A stretch of DNA of 45,056 nucleotides from an uncultured Burkholderiales bacterium (lineage in GTDB: Bacteria > Pseudomonadota > Gammaproteobacteria > Burkholderiales > Burkholderiaceae_C): NCBI GenBank assembly GCA_903880855.1, contig CAIRQX010000144.1:1-45056 (forward strand). The letters are read 5' to 3'. Positions within the stretch are counted from its first letter, which is position 1. Each line of letters opens with the position of its first letter. Made by a program: the position numbers and the translations under genes. Below are positions 17,762 to 25,991 of this stretch, in pieces. The notes under the pieces are model-generated. The model worked only from the letters and a program-made list of their open reading frames with translations. It did no database searches and was not told where the DNA came from.

Positions 17762-18265
17762 CTAGTAGGACCCCATAAAGTCTTTCTTTCCTATCTCGAT
17801 GCCATTGTGTCGTAGCAAGTTGTAGGCGGTTGTGACGTGAAAGAAAAATTGCGGCACGCCATATTTCAAAGCATAGTCTTCGACAGATAGCTTTTTCTCT
17901 TTTGGCGTGCCTGGGCGTAAAACAATCTCTTTGACAGCGCTAGTGTCAAGTTGCGCTACAGATAGAGTGTCAATGAGCACTAGCGTCTTTGTGATGCGCT
18001 GTTGCAACTCGGCAAAACTTTGTTCATTGTCTTCGTAGGCGGCTACCTCAAGCCCGGCGATTCGTAAAGGAACACTTTTTGCGAAATCGCAAGCGATTTG
18101 TACTTGACGTACCAATGGCAGCATGTCTGGAAATAAGCGGGATTGCAATAACGCAACAGAATCAAATTTGCGCAACTGGGCTTGTTCTTCGCCCTTTTTT
18201 AGAACGTCGCTTAGCGCTAAAAGCATTTGCTTGAAAACGGGTACTGTGGATGAATAAAGTGGCAT
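17762..18265 (-). CDS. DUF1993 domain protein
   Basis: This 167-residue, mostly helical protein matches the DUF1993 family: M-P-L-Y-S-S-T-V-P-V-F-K-Q-M-L at the start, then R-L-F-P-D-M-L-P-L-V-R-Q-V-Q-I-A-C-D near residue 48, and F-F-H-V-T-T-A-Y-N-L-L-R-H-N-G near the end. The family resembles DinB-like four-helix bundles and has no assigned function. It lies 34 bp upstream of the hydroxylase gene on the same strand, so the two are probably co-transcribed from a promoter in 18266-18378. Confidence 0.88.
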   Translation of the reverse strand: MPLYSSTVPVFKQMLLALSDVLKKGEEQAQLRKFDSVALLQSRLFPDMLPLVRQVQIACDFAKSVPLRIAGLEVAAYEDNEQSFAELQQRITKTLVLIDTLSVAQLDTSAVKEIVLRPGTPKEKKLSVEDYALKYGVPQFFFHVTTAYNLLRHNGIEIGKKDFMGSY

Positions 18266-18378
18266 AGATTTGGTTTCTCAATTGTTTAAAAATATTAAAG
18301 ATGAATAACTAGAGTTACTAAATTGGTTAGATTTAAACCCATGAGATCTAGTATATGGGGCTGTGGTTTAAACAGGTT

Positions 18379-19257
18379 TTATTTTTCAGCTTTCAAACTG
18401 ACATAAACACCCGCCGCAATAATTAAAAATGATCCCAGCCACGTGAAAGTGTCTGGGATATCGTTAAATAACCAGTAACCTACAAATACTGACCCAACCA
18501 TTTGCCAGTAATTGAATGGCGATACAAAATTAGCGGGGGCATATGTCATGGCTTTTGCTACACAGTAGTGGCCTAAAGCACCCAAAGCGCCCAAACTGCA
18601 AAGAAGAAGAACATCTTGCAGAGAATCGGGGGTTTTCCAATAAAAGGGGACTAATAAGCTCATCAAAACAGAACCAACTAGAGCCGAGTAAACCACCGAG
18701 GTTTCAGGTCGATCGATAGTTGCAACACGACGCAAAATTATTTGATACAAGGCATAAAAGGTAGCACTGGCCACAATTAAAAGAGATGCCCATTGAAACA
18801 ATTCAGTTCCAGGTCGAATAACCACAAGAACTCCAACAAAACCTACCACCACACCCGCGATTCTTTCTCGAGTGACCTTCTCACCTAACAACCTGCTTGA
18901 CAACAGCACAACAATCAAAGGGGACGTAAAAGTAATAGAAGCAGCTTTCACAACTGAAATATATTGAATGCCTGCGAAGAAAACAAAAGTCGAAGCCAAC
19001 AGCATGAAAGACATCAACAGTTGTAGGCTGGGTCTTTTTGTAAAAACTATGCTTATTCCGTGCTTAGGCACTAAAACCAAAAGAACTAACAGCAGGTGAG
19101 AAAAAGTCCGCGCCCAGACCACCTGCTCAAAAGAGTAAGTTTCTGCCAATAGCTTCGCTAACCCATTCATGACAGGGAATAACGATCCAGCTAGGCACAT
19201 GTACAAAATCCCCAAAAAGGGCTTGTACAAAGTTTGAGAGTGATTTGATGATGGCAA
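18379..19257 (-). CDS. DMT superfamily permease (EamA type)
   Basis: This 292-residue inner-membrane protein has ten hydrophobic segments in two EamA repeats. The first repeat contains W-A-R-T-F-S-H and P-L-I-V-V-L-L-S-S-R-L-L-G-E, the second P-F-N-Y-W-Q-M-V-G-S-V-F-V-G-Y. DMT permeases export metabolites or amino acids, or import small solutes. The substrate cannot be told. It is a single gene, on the same strand as the DUF1993 gene but 113 bp downstream of it, and is followed upstream by a divergent small membrane protein gene. Confidence 0.9.
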   Translation of the reverse strand: MPSSNHSQTLYKPFLGILYMCLAGSLFPVMNGLAKLLAETYSFEQVVWARTFSHLLLVLLVLVPKHGISIVFTKRPSLQLLMSFMLLASTFVFFAGIQYISVVKAASITFTSPLIVVLLSSRLLGEKVTRERIAGVVVGFVGVLVVIRPGTELFQWASLLIVASATFYALYQIILRRVATIDRPETSVVYSALVGSVLMSLLVPFYWKTPDSLQDVLLLCSLGALGALGHYCVAKAMTYAPANFVSPFNYWQMVGSVFVGYWLFNDIPDTFTWLGSFLIIAAGVYVSLKAEK

Positions 19258-19421
19258 GTTAGCCTAAGTCTGACCGGTAACCTTTTGAAGTTACCAATTT
19301 ATGCGCTATTGTGACAAAGAACAGCAAACCATCAATTAGTCCACTTAAACAACGCAACACCACGTACATTAGGGCAACCTAACTCGGAGAGTTTTTCCGT
19401 TCTCTTTTATGAAACTCTCAT

Positions 19422-19769
19422 ATGAAACTTCCTGCTCAAACAGAAACCATGGTTTGGAGTGCCGTCGCCGGCGCAGTTATTTTGTCTATCGTTGGCTTTA
19501 GCTTCGGAGGATGGCAAACGTCTAAGCAATCCCTCTCTTTAGGAGACGCTCGTGCAAACCAAGCAGTAGCTAAAGCAATAGCGCCCGTTTGTGCAGAAAT
19601 GTTCAAGCGCGACTCCAACTATAAAAACAACTTATCAGAACTAAAGAAGGTAGACGACTGGTCACGCAGCACCTTTATTGAAAAAGTAGGCTGGGGAAAA
19701 ATGCCAGGAGGCGCAGCACTAGATTCAGATACTGGCAAAGCCTGCGCTACTTTGTTGCTTCCTAGCTAA
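19422..19769 (+). CDS. Small membrane-anchored protein of unknown function
   Basis: I do not recognise this 115-residue protein. Residues 10-32 form one hydrophobic segment (V-W-S-A-V-A-G-A-V-I-L-S-I-V-G-F) preceded by a short polar start. That suggests an N-terminal anchor with the rest in the periplasm, or an uncleaved signal. The rest holds two Cys residues (in A-P-V-C-A-E-M and G-K-A-C-A-T-L) that could form a disulphide. A hairpin terminator follows directly, so it is a single-gene transcript. Confidence 0.65.
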   Translation: MKLPAQTETMVWSAVAGAVILSIVGFSFGGWQTSKQSLSLGDARANQAVAKAIAPVCAEMFKRDSNYKNNLSELKKVDDWSRSTFIEKVGWGKMPGGAALDSDTGKACATLLLPS

Positions 19770-19790
19770 TAGATTCATTTATAAATGGTA

Positions 19791-19824
19791 AAGCCGCTAA
19801 GTAGTTATCCTTGGCGGCTTTTAA
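19791..19824 (+). terminator. Rho-independent terminator after the small membrane protein gene
   Basis: An 11-bp stem pairs AAGCCGCTAAG (19791-19801) with CTTGGCGGCTT (19810-19820), with one G-U pair in RNA and an 8-base loop. A short T run follows. It lies 22 bp after the stop of the gene ending at 19769. Confidence 0.75.
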
Positions 19825-19900
19825 AGGGGCGATAAAAATTTTTAGCAACTTAATCTTGATTTACTAACGGCTAACTTCAGGCAAATATTCATCTAGCGTC

Positions 19901-20335
19901 ATGCAAACAACTCAATCTTCACCGACATTGATTGCACGAGCTATAGGCTATGCAGGACTTATTCCATTCATTGGCCTGTCTGTCATATCGGTTTTATGGA
20001 ATGGCATTCATCATTCAGCCATATTGTTCAGCTTGCTGGCTTATGGCGCAACCATCATCAGTTTCTTGGGCGCTATCCATTGGGGACTGGCCATGCGGGA
20101 GGAACAGGCAGATCGCATTGCCATTATTTGGGGTGTGATACCCAGCCTCATAGCTTGGGGCAGTTTGATTGTTGACACCCGTTGGGGACTTGCATGCCAA
20201 TTCATCACGCTGTGGATTTGTTTTTTTGTTGACTTCAAACGTTACCCAAAATTTGGTGTAAGCCAATGGCTGAGCATGAGATTTCAGCTCACAGTGATAG
20301 CCGGCATTTGCTTGGCTCTCCCAGTTCTAATATAA
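19901..20335 (+). CDS. DUF3429 family integral membrane protein
   Basis: This 144-residue protein consists almost wholly of hydrophobic segments (about five). It matches DUF3429 by the opening G-Y-A-G-L-I-P-F and the conserved Y-G-A-T-I-I-S-F-L-G-A-I-H-W-G-L-A-M around residues 47-64, with W-G-V-I-P-S-L following. The family has no known role. The gene stands alone between two terminated or promoter-bearing gaps. Confidence 0.85.
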   Translation: MQTTQSSPTLIARAIGYAGLIPFIGLSVISVLWNGIHHSAILFSLLAYGATIISFLGAIHWGLAMREEQADRIAIIWGVIPSLIAWGSLIVDTRWGLACQFITLWICFFVDFKRYPKFGVSQWLSMRFQLTVIAGICLALPVLI

Positions 20336-20532
20336 ATAATTTCTTACCAATATGTACTTATTTTTTATTGAAATTAGTTATGCATTAGTCTGTAGCAAGA
20401 CTTCATATTGGGCTAAGTTAGACTGCGTTATCTAGATACGATTTTTTTTCCTAACTGGATCAATCATCGACTACTAGCACTGTCAAACACCGCACGCGGC
20501 TGAAAAATACAAACACAAAGTAAGGGAGAAAA

Positions 20533-21489
20533 ATGTTGCGATCCATTTTAATTTTATTTTTTTCATTGGTGGGTTTTTTTGCGCAAGCGCAAAGCAAATT
20601 ACCTCCCTTACAACCGCAAGAATTTCGCGTCACCTTGTTGGGTACTGGAAGTCCAACGCCGTCAATGACACGGTTTGGTCCAGGCGTCTTGATACAAGCG
20701 GGTGGAAAGCATTTGTTAATTGACAGTGGTCGCGGAACAACTCAGCGTATTTGGCAATTGGGTATCAAATTAGGCTTGATCGATGCGGTTTTTATCACGC
20801 ACCTGCATTCAGATCATGTGGTGGGCCTGCCCGACTTATGGCTTACAGGATGGTTAGAGACTAACTATGCACAGCGAAATGGCCCCTTTGTTGTCTATGG
20901 TCCAAAAGGCACTCAACAGTTAATGAATGGCTTGGAACAAGCCTATGAGTGGGACATCAAAGCAAGAATCGCCGATCAAGCACTCAAACCTGAAAACATC
21001 AAATCAGTCGTAACGGAAGTCAATGCGGGTGTTGTTTATAAAAAAGATGGCCTCACTGTGACCGCCATTGAAGTGGATCATGGTGACTTACTAAAACCTG
21101 CGTTTGGATACCGCATCGACTATGACAATAGATCAGTCACGATCTCTGGCGATACACGATATAGCGAAAACCTAATCAAAAACGCCATGGGTTCTAACTT
21201 AATCATTCACCAAGTCGCTGCTGCAAAAGAGGCTTTACTAAAAAATCCAGCGATCAAAGTAATCTTAGATCACCACACGTCACCAGAGGAAGCGGGCACT
21301 CTGTTTAGTAAAGTTAAACCACAACTTGCTGTGTTTTATCACTTTGTGTTGCTCGCAGGTCCTGGTATACCTGCGGTCACTGAAAAAGAAGTATTTGATA
21401 TGGCTAGAAAAACCTACTCTGGGCCATTGGTGATTGGTGAAGATTTAATGACGTTTCAGATTGAAAAGGATCAAGTTATTCAAAAATAA
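20533..21489 (+). CDS. Exported metallo-beta-lactamase-fold hydrolase (RNase Z/arylsulfatase-like)
   Basis: This 318-residue protein has a signal peptide (residues 1-19, cleavage after A-Q-A) and an MBL fold. G-T-G-S-P-T-P near residue 37 and the metal-binding T-H-L-H-S-D-H-V-V-G-L-P-D-L-W near residues 94-108 match the tRNase Z/AtsA-like branch. Further metal ligands lie in S-G-D-T-R and a late D-H-H-T-S/Y-H-F segment. Because it is exported, tRNA processing is excluded, and a periplasmic phosphodiester or sulphate-ester hydrolase is more likely. A purine-rich ribosome site (GGGAGAAAA) precedes the ATG. The 197-bp gap upstream shows no other gene. Confidence 0.85.
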   Translation: MLRSILILFFSLVGFFAQAQSKLPPLQPQEFRVTLLGTGSPTPSMTRFGPGVLIQAGGKHLLIDSGRGTTQRIWQLGIKLGLIDAVFITHLHSDHVVGLPDLWLTGWLETNYAQRNGPFVVYGPKGTQQLMNGLEQAYEWDIKARIADQALKPENIKSVVTEVNAGVVYKKDGLTVTAIEVDHGDLLKPAFGYRIDYDNRSVTISGDTRYSENLIKNAMGSNLIIHQVAAAKEALLKNPAIKVILDHHTSPEEAGTLFSKVKPQLAVFYHFVLLAGPGIPAVTEKEVFDMARKTYSGPLVIGEDLMTFQIEKDQVIQK

Positions 21490-21548
21490 TTTAAATAAGG
21501 TTGCCAATTTAAGATTTTTAAATTATCTTCAACGCACGCCAATCATCA

Positions 21549-21670
21549 TGGAGATCGACATGCTAGTTAGACTTCTTTATGTAAGCAGCGAAATAGATAA
21601 TAAAACTGCCAACTTAGCAGAGATAAGCTTAAATCGTTTTAGAGAAAGCAATACACAAAACGAATTGTAG
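21549..21670 (+). pseudogene. Truncated BLUF-domain photoreceptor start (remnant)
   Basis: The 40 codons open with M-E-I-D-M-L-V-R-L-L-Y-V-S-S-E, which matches the first beta strand of BLUF (blue light using FAD) domains, including the conserved Tyr and Ser. The frame then weakens and stops at TAG, just where BLUF proteins have the G-I-T-G loop. The Gln and FAD-binding helices are missing. It is therefore a gene remnant, not a working sensor. It could also be a chance similarity over about 15 residues. It lies directly before another decayed gene, which makes local decay plausible. Confidence 0.5.
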
Positions 21671-21709
21671 GAATGCCAATCTAAAGACTTCATTACAGGT
21701 GCTGCCCCG

Positions 21710-21957
21710 ATGAAATGGAAAATGTCCGATCGTTCCTTGTTTGCAACCCTGTTGCGATCGCCTTGGTGGATGAGTTTTGTACTAGTGGGTGCCATTTCTC
21801 TGGCTTCGTCAGCCCTTTTGCCTAATGAGTACAAGCTTATGGGCACCGAGGCTACACCGTAACAGCATTGACCAATAGCACGGGTGACTTCATATTGACG
21901 CGCCAAGAGCAAACCACACTGGTATGCGCCAAACGCTGGAAGGCATCGGCCATTTAG
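21710..21957 (+). pseudogene. Decayed restriction endonuclease (Mrr-like) with internal deletion
   Basis: From 21710 the frame reads M-K-W-K-M-S-D-R-S-L-F-A-T-L-L-R-S-P-W-W, then a membrane segment, up to a stop at about 21862. This is the N-terminus of membrane-anchored Mrr-like (DUF2034) endonucleases. In a different frame, 21850-21951 encodes G-Y-T-V-T-A-L-T-N-S followed by a D-F-x-L-x-R...Q-T-T-L-V-x-x-K-R-W-K pattern, which is the catalytic core of the same family. The piece between the two is deleted and the core ends in TAG at 21955. A near-full gene would need some 300 bp more. The remnant ends 30 bp before the end of the ABC ATPase gene on the other strand. Confidence 0.8.
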
Positions 21958-21986
21958 CCATGCGCACGTCGGTCAACTATTCAAAG

Positions 21987-23051
21987 TCATGCTCGTTTAA
22001 ACGTCACGACATGGTCTACCTCGGCGCGAATACCAATCCACTCGCCAAGTTTGTGGTCGTGGTGACTTGGCACATGAGCCATCACCAACTCGCCTGTTTT
22101 CAAGCGCAAGGTGTACAAAAATTCTGAGCCACGAAATGATTTTCGAATGATTTCTGCTTTTACGGGTGCGTCGTCGTCATGCACGATGTCATCGGCACGC
22201 AGCAATACATCACACTCACCTTCAGAAAAGCCCAAAGGCCACACGGGGTCTGCTACATCCATCAAGTCGCCCATTGCCGTGTTCGCCACAATTTGATTGT
22301 TTTCTTTGCGCAAGGTTGCTGGGGTGAAGACTCCATGCCCAATGAACTCAGCCACAAAACGTGTGGCTGGTCGGTGATAAAGCGTGTAGGCATCGTCCCA
22401 CTGGTGTAGCCGGCCTTCAGACATGACACCGATCACGTCGCCAATTGCAAAGGCTTCCATCTGGTCGTGTGTCACAAACAGCGCGGTAGTTTGTGCTTCT
22501 TTCAATATGCTGCGCACTTCTAAAGCCAAACGCTCTCGTAATTCCACATCAAGGTTAGAGAATGGCTCATCTAATAACAACAGTTGTGGCTTTGGTGCCA
22601 AGGCGCGGGCCAATGCTACGCGCTGCTGCTGACCTCCTGACAGTTCATGCGGGTAGCGCTGTGAGCTCGTGGACAAGCCTACCAACGCCAAGACCTCTCG
22701 CACACGTGCTTCCCGCTGGACAGGCGGCTGCTTGTTCAAACCAAAACTCACGTTGTCATGCACAGTCAAATGCGGAAAGAGAGCGAAGTCTTGAAAGACC
22801 ATACCGATTTGGCGTGCCTCAGGTGCCACATGTTCGTTCGCACTACTCACCACCGATTGGGCTAAACGAATTTCACCGGCGCTCGCTTGCTCGAGGCCGG
22901 CCACCGCACGCAGCAGTGAAGTTTTGCCGCAGCCAGATGAGCCAATTAGCACACCCATTTCGCCTGCGTGCAACCCAAGGCTCACTCGGTCTACCGATGG
23001 GTTGGTCCGCTTTGGATAACTCACGCAGAGTTGATCGACATCTAAGAACAT
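21987..23051 (-). CDS. Iron(III)-type ABC transporter ATP-binding protein (FbpC-like)
   Basis: This 354-residue ATPase has Walker A G-S-S-G-C-G-K-T-S near residue 37, signature L-S-G-G-Q-Q-Q-R-V-A-L-A-R-A-L-A and Walker B L-L-L-L-D-E-P-F-S-N-L-D, with the H-loop F-V-T-H-D-Q. The C-terminal hundred residues form the regulatory TOBE-type domain of the FbpC/CysA/PotA group. It is divergent from the permease gene starting 30 bp away and belongs functionally with the permease and the iron-binding protein gene. Having the ATPase gene divergent from the other two is an unusual layout for this system. Confidence 0.9.
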   Translation of the reverse strand: MFLDVDQLCVSYPKRTNPSVDRVSLGLHAGEMGVLIGSSGCGKTSLLRAVAGLEQASAGEIRLAQSVVSSANEHVAPEARQIGMVFQDFALFPHLTVHDNVSFGLNKQPPVQREARVREVLALVGLSTSSQRYPHELSGGQQQRVALARALAPKPQLLLLDEPFSNLDVELRERLALEVRSILKEAQTTALFVTHDQMEAFAIGDVIGVMSEGRLHQWDDAYTLYHRPATRFVAEFIGHGVFTPATLRKENNQIVANTAMGDLMDVADPVWPLGFSEGECDVLLRADDIVHDDDAPVKAEIIRKSFRGSEFLYTLRLKTGELVMAHVPSHHDHKLGEWIGIRAEVDHVVTFKRA

Positions 23052-23081
23052 AAGGTCATTGTAAAGAGGGATGTTTCAAGT

Positions 23082-24731
23082 ATGGCTATTTACGGCTACC
23101 TACAATGCCGCATGCTTTTGAGCTTTCGTTTATTTTTACGCAGTGTGTTGGTAGTACTAACTTTATTGTTGGCGCTGCCGGTGTTGACCGTTCTGTTTTC
23201 GTGGTTGCAGTGGAACGCAGTATCTAACAATATATTGCTTGAAATGGCCTACACAGTTTTGCCTGACTATATCGGCACGTCACTTTTGCTATGCGTCTTG
23301 GTAAGCGTCGGCGTAGTGAGTATAGGAACTGCAACTGCAGTGGCAGTGACGCTGTTCGAATTTCCGATGCGCCGTAGTTTAGAGTGGGCTTTGCTCTTGC
23401 CCCTGGCCATGCCCGCTTATGTAGTGGCCTATGCCTATACCGACTATTTGCAATTCAGCGGACCCCTACAAACTACCATCCGTGAAGCGTTTAGCCTAGA
23501 TGGCCGGGTGTTTCCGGAAGTACGCAATGTCTGGGGAGCGGCCTGCATTTTTTCACTCGCGCTCTATCCCTATGTTTACCTACTGGCGCGCACAGCGCTT
23601 TCAGAGCGTGCCACGCAATTGATGGAGGCTGCTCGGTTGCTAGGTGCACCAATGTCGCGCCGCATACTTCGCGTGGCGTTGCCGATGGCACGTCCTGCGA
23701 TTGCGGCGGGCACGGCCTTGGCCTTGATGGAAACGCTGGCTGATTTTGGAGTGTCAAGCTACTTTGGCATTCAGACATTCACGGCAGGCATTTACAAAGC
23801 TTGGTTGGTCATGGAAAACCGAATTGCTGCAGCGCAACTTGCCACCTTGCTGCTGGTCGTGATCGTGGTCTTGCTAGCAGCTGAGAAAAGAGCGCAATCG
23901 CGTTTGCGTTTTTACAGCGCACGTGTTGACCGTCTAAGCGGTGAAGCACAACCCTTTCAGTTGAGAGGTTTGTCCGCCGCGTTTGTGTTGACCTTATGTG
24001 TTCTTCCAGTGTTATGCGGTTTTGTGCTGCCTGTTTTGTTTATGTTTCGCGCATTGCTGCAAGGCGATGGCTTGGTGAGCTTACCCTGGGACCGCTTTAC
24101 CCAATGGTCGCTCACCAGTTTGTCGCTGGGGGGCATGACGGCGCTGTTGGCTGTGGGTGCTGCTCTATTGTTGGCGGCACAAGCCCGCTTGCATCCCAAC
24201 TGGCTGACGCGCCAAGTCATGGGCGTGGTGAGCTTGGGCTATGCAGTGCCGGGTGCGGTGATTGTGGTGGGCTTGCTCTTGCCCGTCGGATGGTTACAAG
24301 ACACTTGGCCACAGACGGGTGTGGGCTTTTGGCTAACAGCCACGGTGCTGGGATTGTTGTGGGCTTACTTAGTGCGCTTTGTGGCCGTGGCTTTTCAATC
24401 GGTGCAAAGTGGCTATGCGCGTGTGCCGGCCTCGCTAGACGACAGCGCGCGAATGCTAGGAACCTCTGGTTTTTCGCTGATATATCGCGTGCACTGGCCT
24501 TTGCTCAAAAAACCATTGGCTGCGGCCACACTGCTGGTGCTGATCGATGTCATGAAAGAGTTGCCCGCAACCTTAGTATTACGCCCCTTCAACACCGACA
24601 CCCTGGCCGTGATGGCCTACCAATTAGCGCGCGATGAGCGCTTGGGCGAAGCCGCTTTGCCCTCGCTTGCCCTTGTGATGGTGGGCTTGCTGCCCGTTAT
24701 TTTGCTGAGCCGCACGCTGCGTCGCAACTAA
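23082..24731 (+). CDS. Iron(III)-type ABC transporter permease (FbpB-like, double permease)
   Basis: This 549-residue inner-membrane protein has about twelve hydrophobic segments in two homologous halves. Each half has an EAA loop for the ATPase: E-A-A-R-L-L-G-A-P-M-S-R-R-I near residue 185 and D-D-S-A-R-M-L-G-T-S-G-F near residue 450. This double arrangement is typical of FbpB/ThiP-type permeases for iron(III). Translation may start at 23082, with an AGAGGGA site about 10 bases upstream, or at the internal ATG at 23112, where the sequence starts with a hydrophobic run. It is followed 101 bp later by the Fur-box promoter. Confidence 0.9.
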   Translation: MAIYGYLQCRMLLSFRLFLRSVLVVLTLLLALPVLTVLFSWLQWNAVSNNILLEMAYTVLPDYIGTSLLLCVLVSVGVVSIGTATAVAVTLFEFPMRRSLEWALLLPLAMPAYVVAYAYTDYLQFSGPLQTTIREAFSLDGRVFPEVRNVWGAACIFSLALYPYVYLLARTALSERATQLMEAARLLGAPMSRRILRVALPMARPAIAAGTALALMETLADFGVSSYFGIQTFTAGIYKAWLVMENRIAAAQLATLLLVVIVVLLAAEKRAQSRLRFYSARVDRLSGEAQPFQLRGLSAAFVLTLCVLPVLCGFVLPVLFMFRALLQGDGLVSLPWDRFTQWSLTSLSLGGMTALLAVGAALLLAAQARLHPNWLTRQVMGVVSLGYAVPGAVIVVGLLLPVGWLQDTWPQTGVGFWLTATVLGLLWAYLVRFVAVAFQSVQSGYARVPASLDDSARMLGTSGFSLIYRVHWPLLKKPLAAATLLVLIDVMKELPATLVLRPFNTDTLAVMAYQLARDERLGEAALPSLALVMVGLLPVILLSRTLRRN

Positions 24732-24813
24732 GCCTCAACCATGCTGTCCTTGGGCCACAGCTGAGCCAAAGGGACAACACCTACGACACCAAAAGTAGCA
24801 TTTGATCCGAGTC

Positions 24814-24834
24814 AAATGATAATGATTCCCATTT
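24814..24834. promoter_or_regulatory. Fur box in the promoter of the iron-binding protein gene
   Basis: The 21 bp contain AAATGATAATGATT followed by CCCATTT, close to the Fur consensus GATAATGATAATCATTATC. A TATACT -10 element at 24838-24843 lies immediately downstream, so Fur bound here would cover the -35 region. This predicts repression with iron and induction when iron is short. The start codon of the regulated gene is at 24875. Confidence 0.8.
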
Positions 24835-24874
24835 GTGTATACTGCATTCAAGCTTTTTAACTTGGAACTGGTTC

Positions 24875-25930
24875 ATGCGTCGCATCCCGACAGTTTTGTC
24901 ATTGGCAATTTCTGCTATCACCGCTTGCTTGTTCAGCACGTCGGTCTTGGCCGTTGAACAGGTCATCAACCTGTATTCAGCGCGGCACTATCCGACCGAC
25001 GAAGCGCTCTACAGCGACTTCACTAAAGTCTCAGGCATCAAAATTAACCGCGTCGATTCAGACGACGCTGGCATCATCGCTCGCTTGAAGGCCGAGGGCA
25101 GCGCATCTCCTGCCGACGTCATTTTGTTGGTCGATGCGGCCCGCTTGTGGCGCGGCGAAGTGGACGGCCTTTTCTTACCCGTCAAATCAAAAACCCTAAA
25201 AGCAGCAATTCCCGGTCAACTGCGCTCGAAGCCTACTGACGAAGGAACTGCATGGTTTGGTCTGTCGACCCGCGCTCGCGTGGTGGTATTTGACAAACTC
25301 AAAGTCAACAAAGCCGACGTGGACACCTACGAAGAATTGGCAGATCCTAAGAACAAAGGACAACTTTGCATTCGCTCTGGCTCGCACCCCTATAACCTGA
25401 GCTTGTTTGGCGCGATGATCGAGCACCTTGGCGCTGAAAAGACAGAGGCGTGGCTCAAAGGCTTGGTCGACAACATGGCGCGCACACCCAAGGGAGGTGA
25501 CACCGACCAAATAAAGGCCGTGGCCAGCGGCGAGTGTGGCATTGCTGTGACCAACACCTACTACTTGGCGCGCCTGATGCGCTCCACCAACCCCGCCGAC
25601 AAAGCAATAGTCGAACGCGTGGGCGTGGTTTTCCCTAACCAACAAAGCTGGGGCACACATGTAAACGTAGCTGGTGGTGCGATAGCGCGCCACACCAAGA
25701 ACCAAGTCAACGCGGTTAAGTTTTTGGAATACCTTGTCAGCTCCGAAGCACAAAACCACTTTGCAAACGGCAACAACGAGTGGCCCGTGGTCAAAGGCTT
25801 GAAGTTGGACAACCCCGCCCTAAATGGCATGACCGGCGGTAGCTTCAAAAGCGAGTTGGTGCCCATCAGCGCAGTTGGCATGAACCAAGTCAAGGTACAA
25901 CAAATGTTGGACCGCGTGGGTTTTAAGTAA
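24875..25930 (+). CDS. Iron(III) ABC transporter substrate-binding protein (FbpA-like)
   Basis: The frame is open from 24833, but the ATG at 24875 gives a proper signal peptide (M-R-R-I-P, hydrophobic core, cleavage after V-L-A) and lies beyond the promoter, so I choose it. The mature protein starts V-E-Q-V-I-N-L-Y-S-A-R-H-Y-P-T-D, the ferric-binding protein hallmark. The iron-ligating Tyr pair appears in T-N-T-Y-Y-L-A-R-L near residue 220. It binds Fe3+ in the periplasm and delivers it to the permease encoded upstream. The Fur box before it supports iron over other substrates. Confidence 0.92.
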   Translation: MRRIPTVLSLAISAITACLFSTSVLAVEQVINLYSARHYPTDEALYSDFTKVSGIKINRVDSDDAGIIARLKAEGSASPADVILLVDAARLWRGEVDGLFLPVKSKTLKAAIPGQLRSKPTDEGTAWFGLSTRARVVVFDKLKVNKADVDTYEELADPKNKGQLCIRSGSHPYNLSLFGAMIEHLGAEKTEAWLKGLVDNMARTPKGGDTDQIKAVASGECGIAVTNTYYLARLMRSTNPADKAIVERVGVVFPNQQSWGTHVNVAGGAIARHTKNQVNAVKFLEYLVSSEAQNHFANGNNEWPVVKGLKLDNPALNGMTGGSFKSELVPISAVGMNQVKVQQMLDRVGFK

Positions 25931-25991
25931 AAGCAAAACACACCATTCCCCTTCCCTATCTCACAAGCTGTCAAAATTCAGGAGTGAAAGT

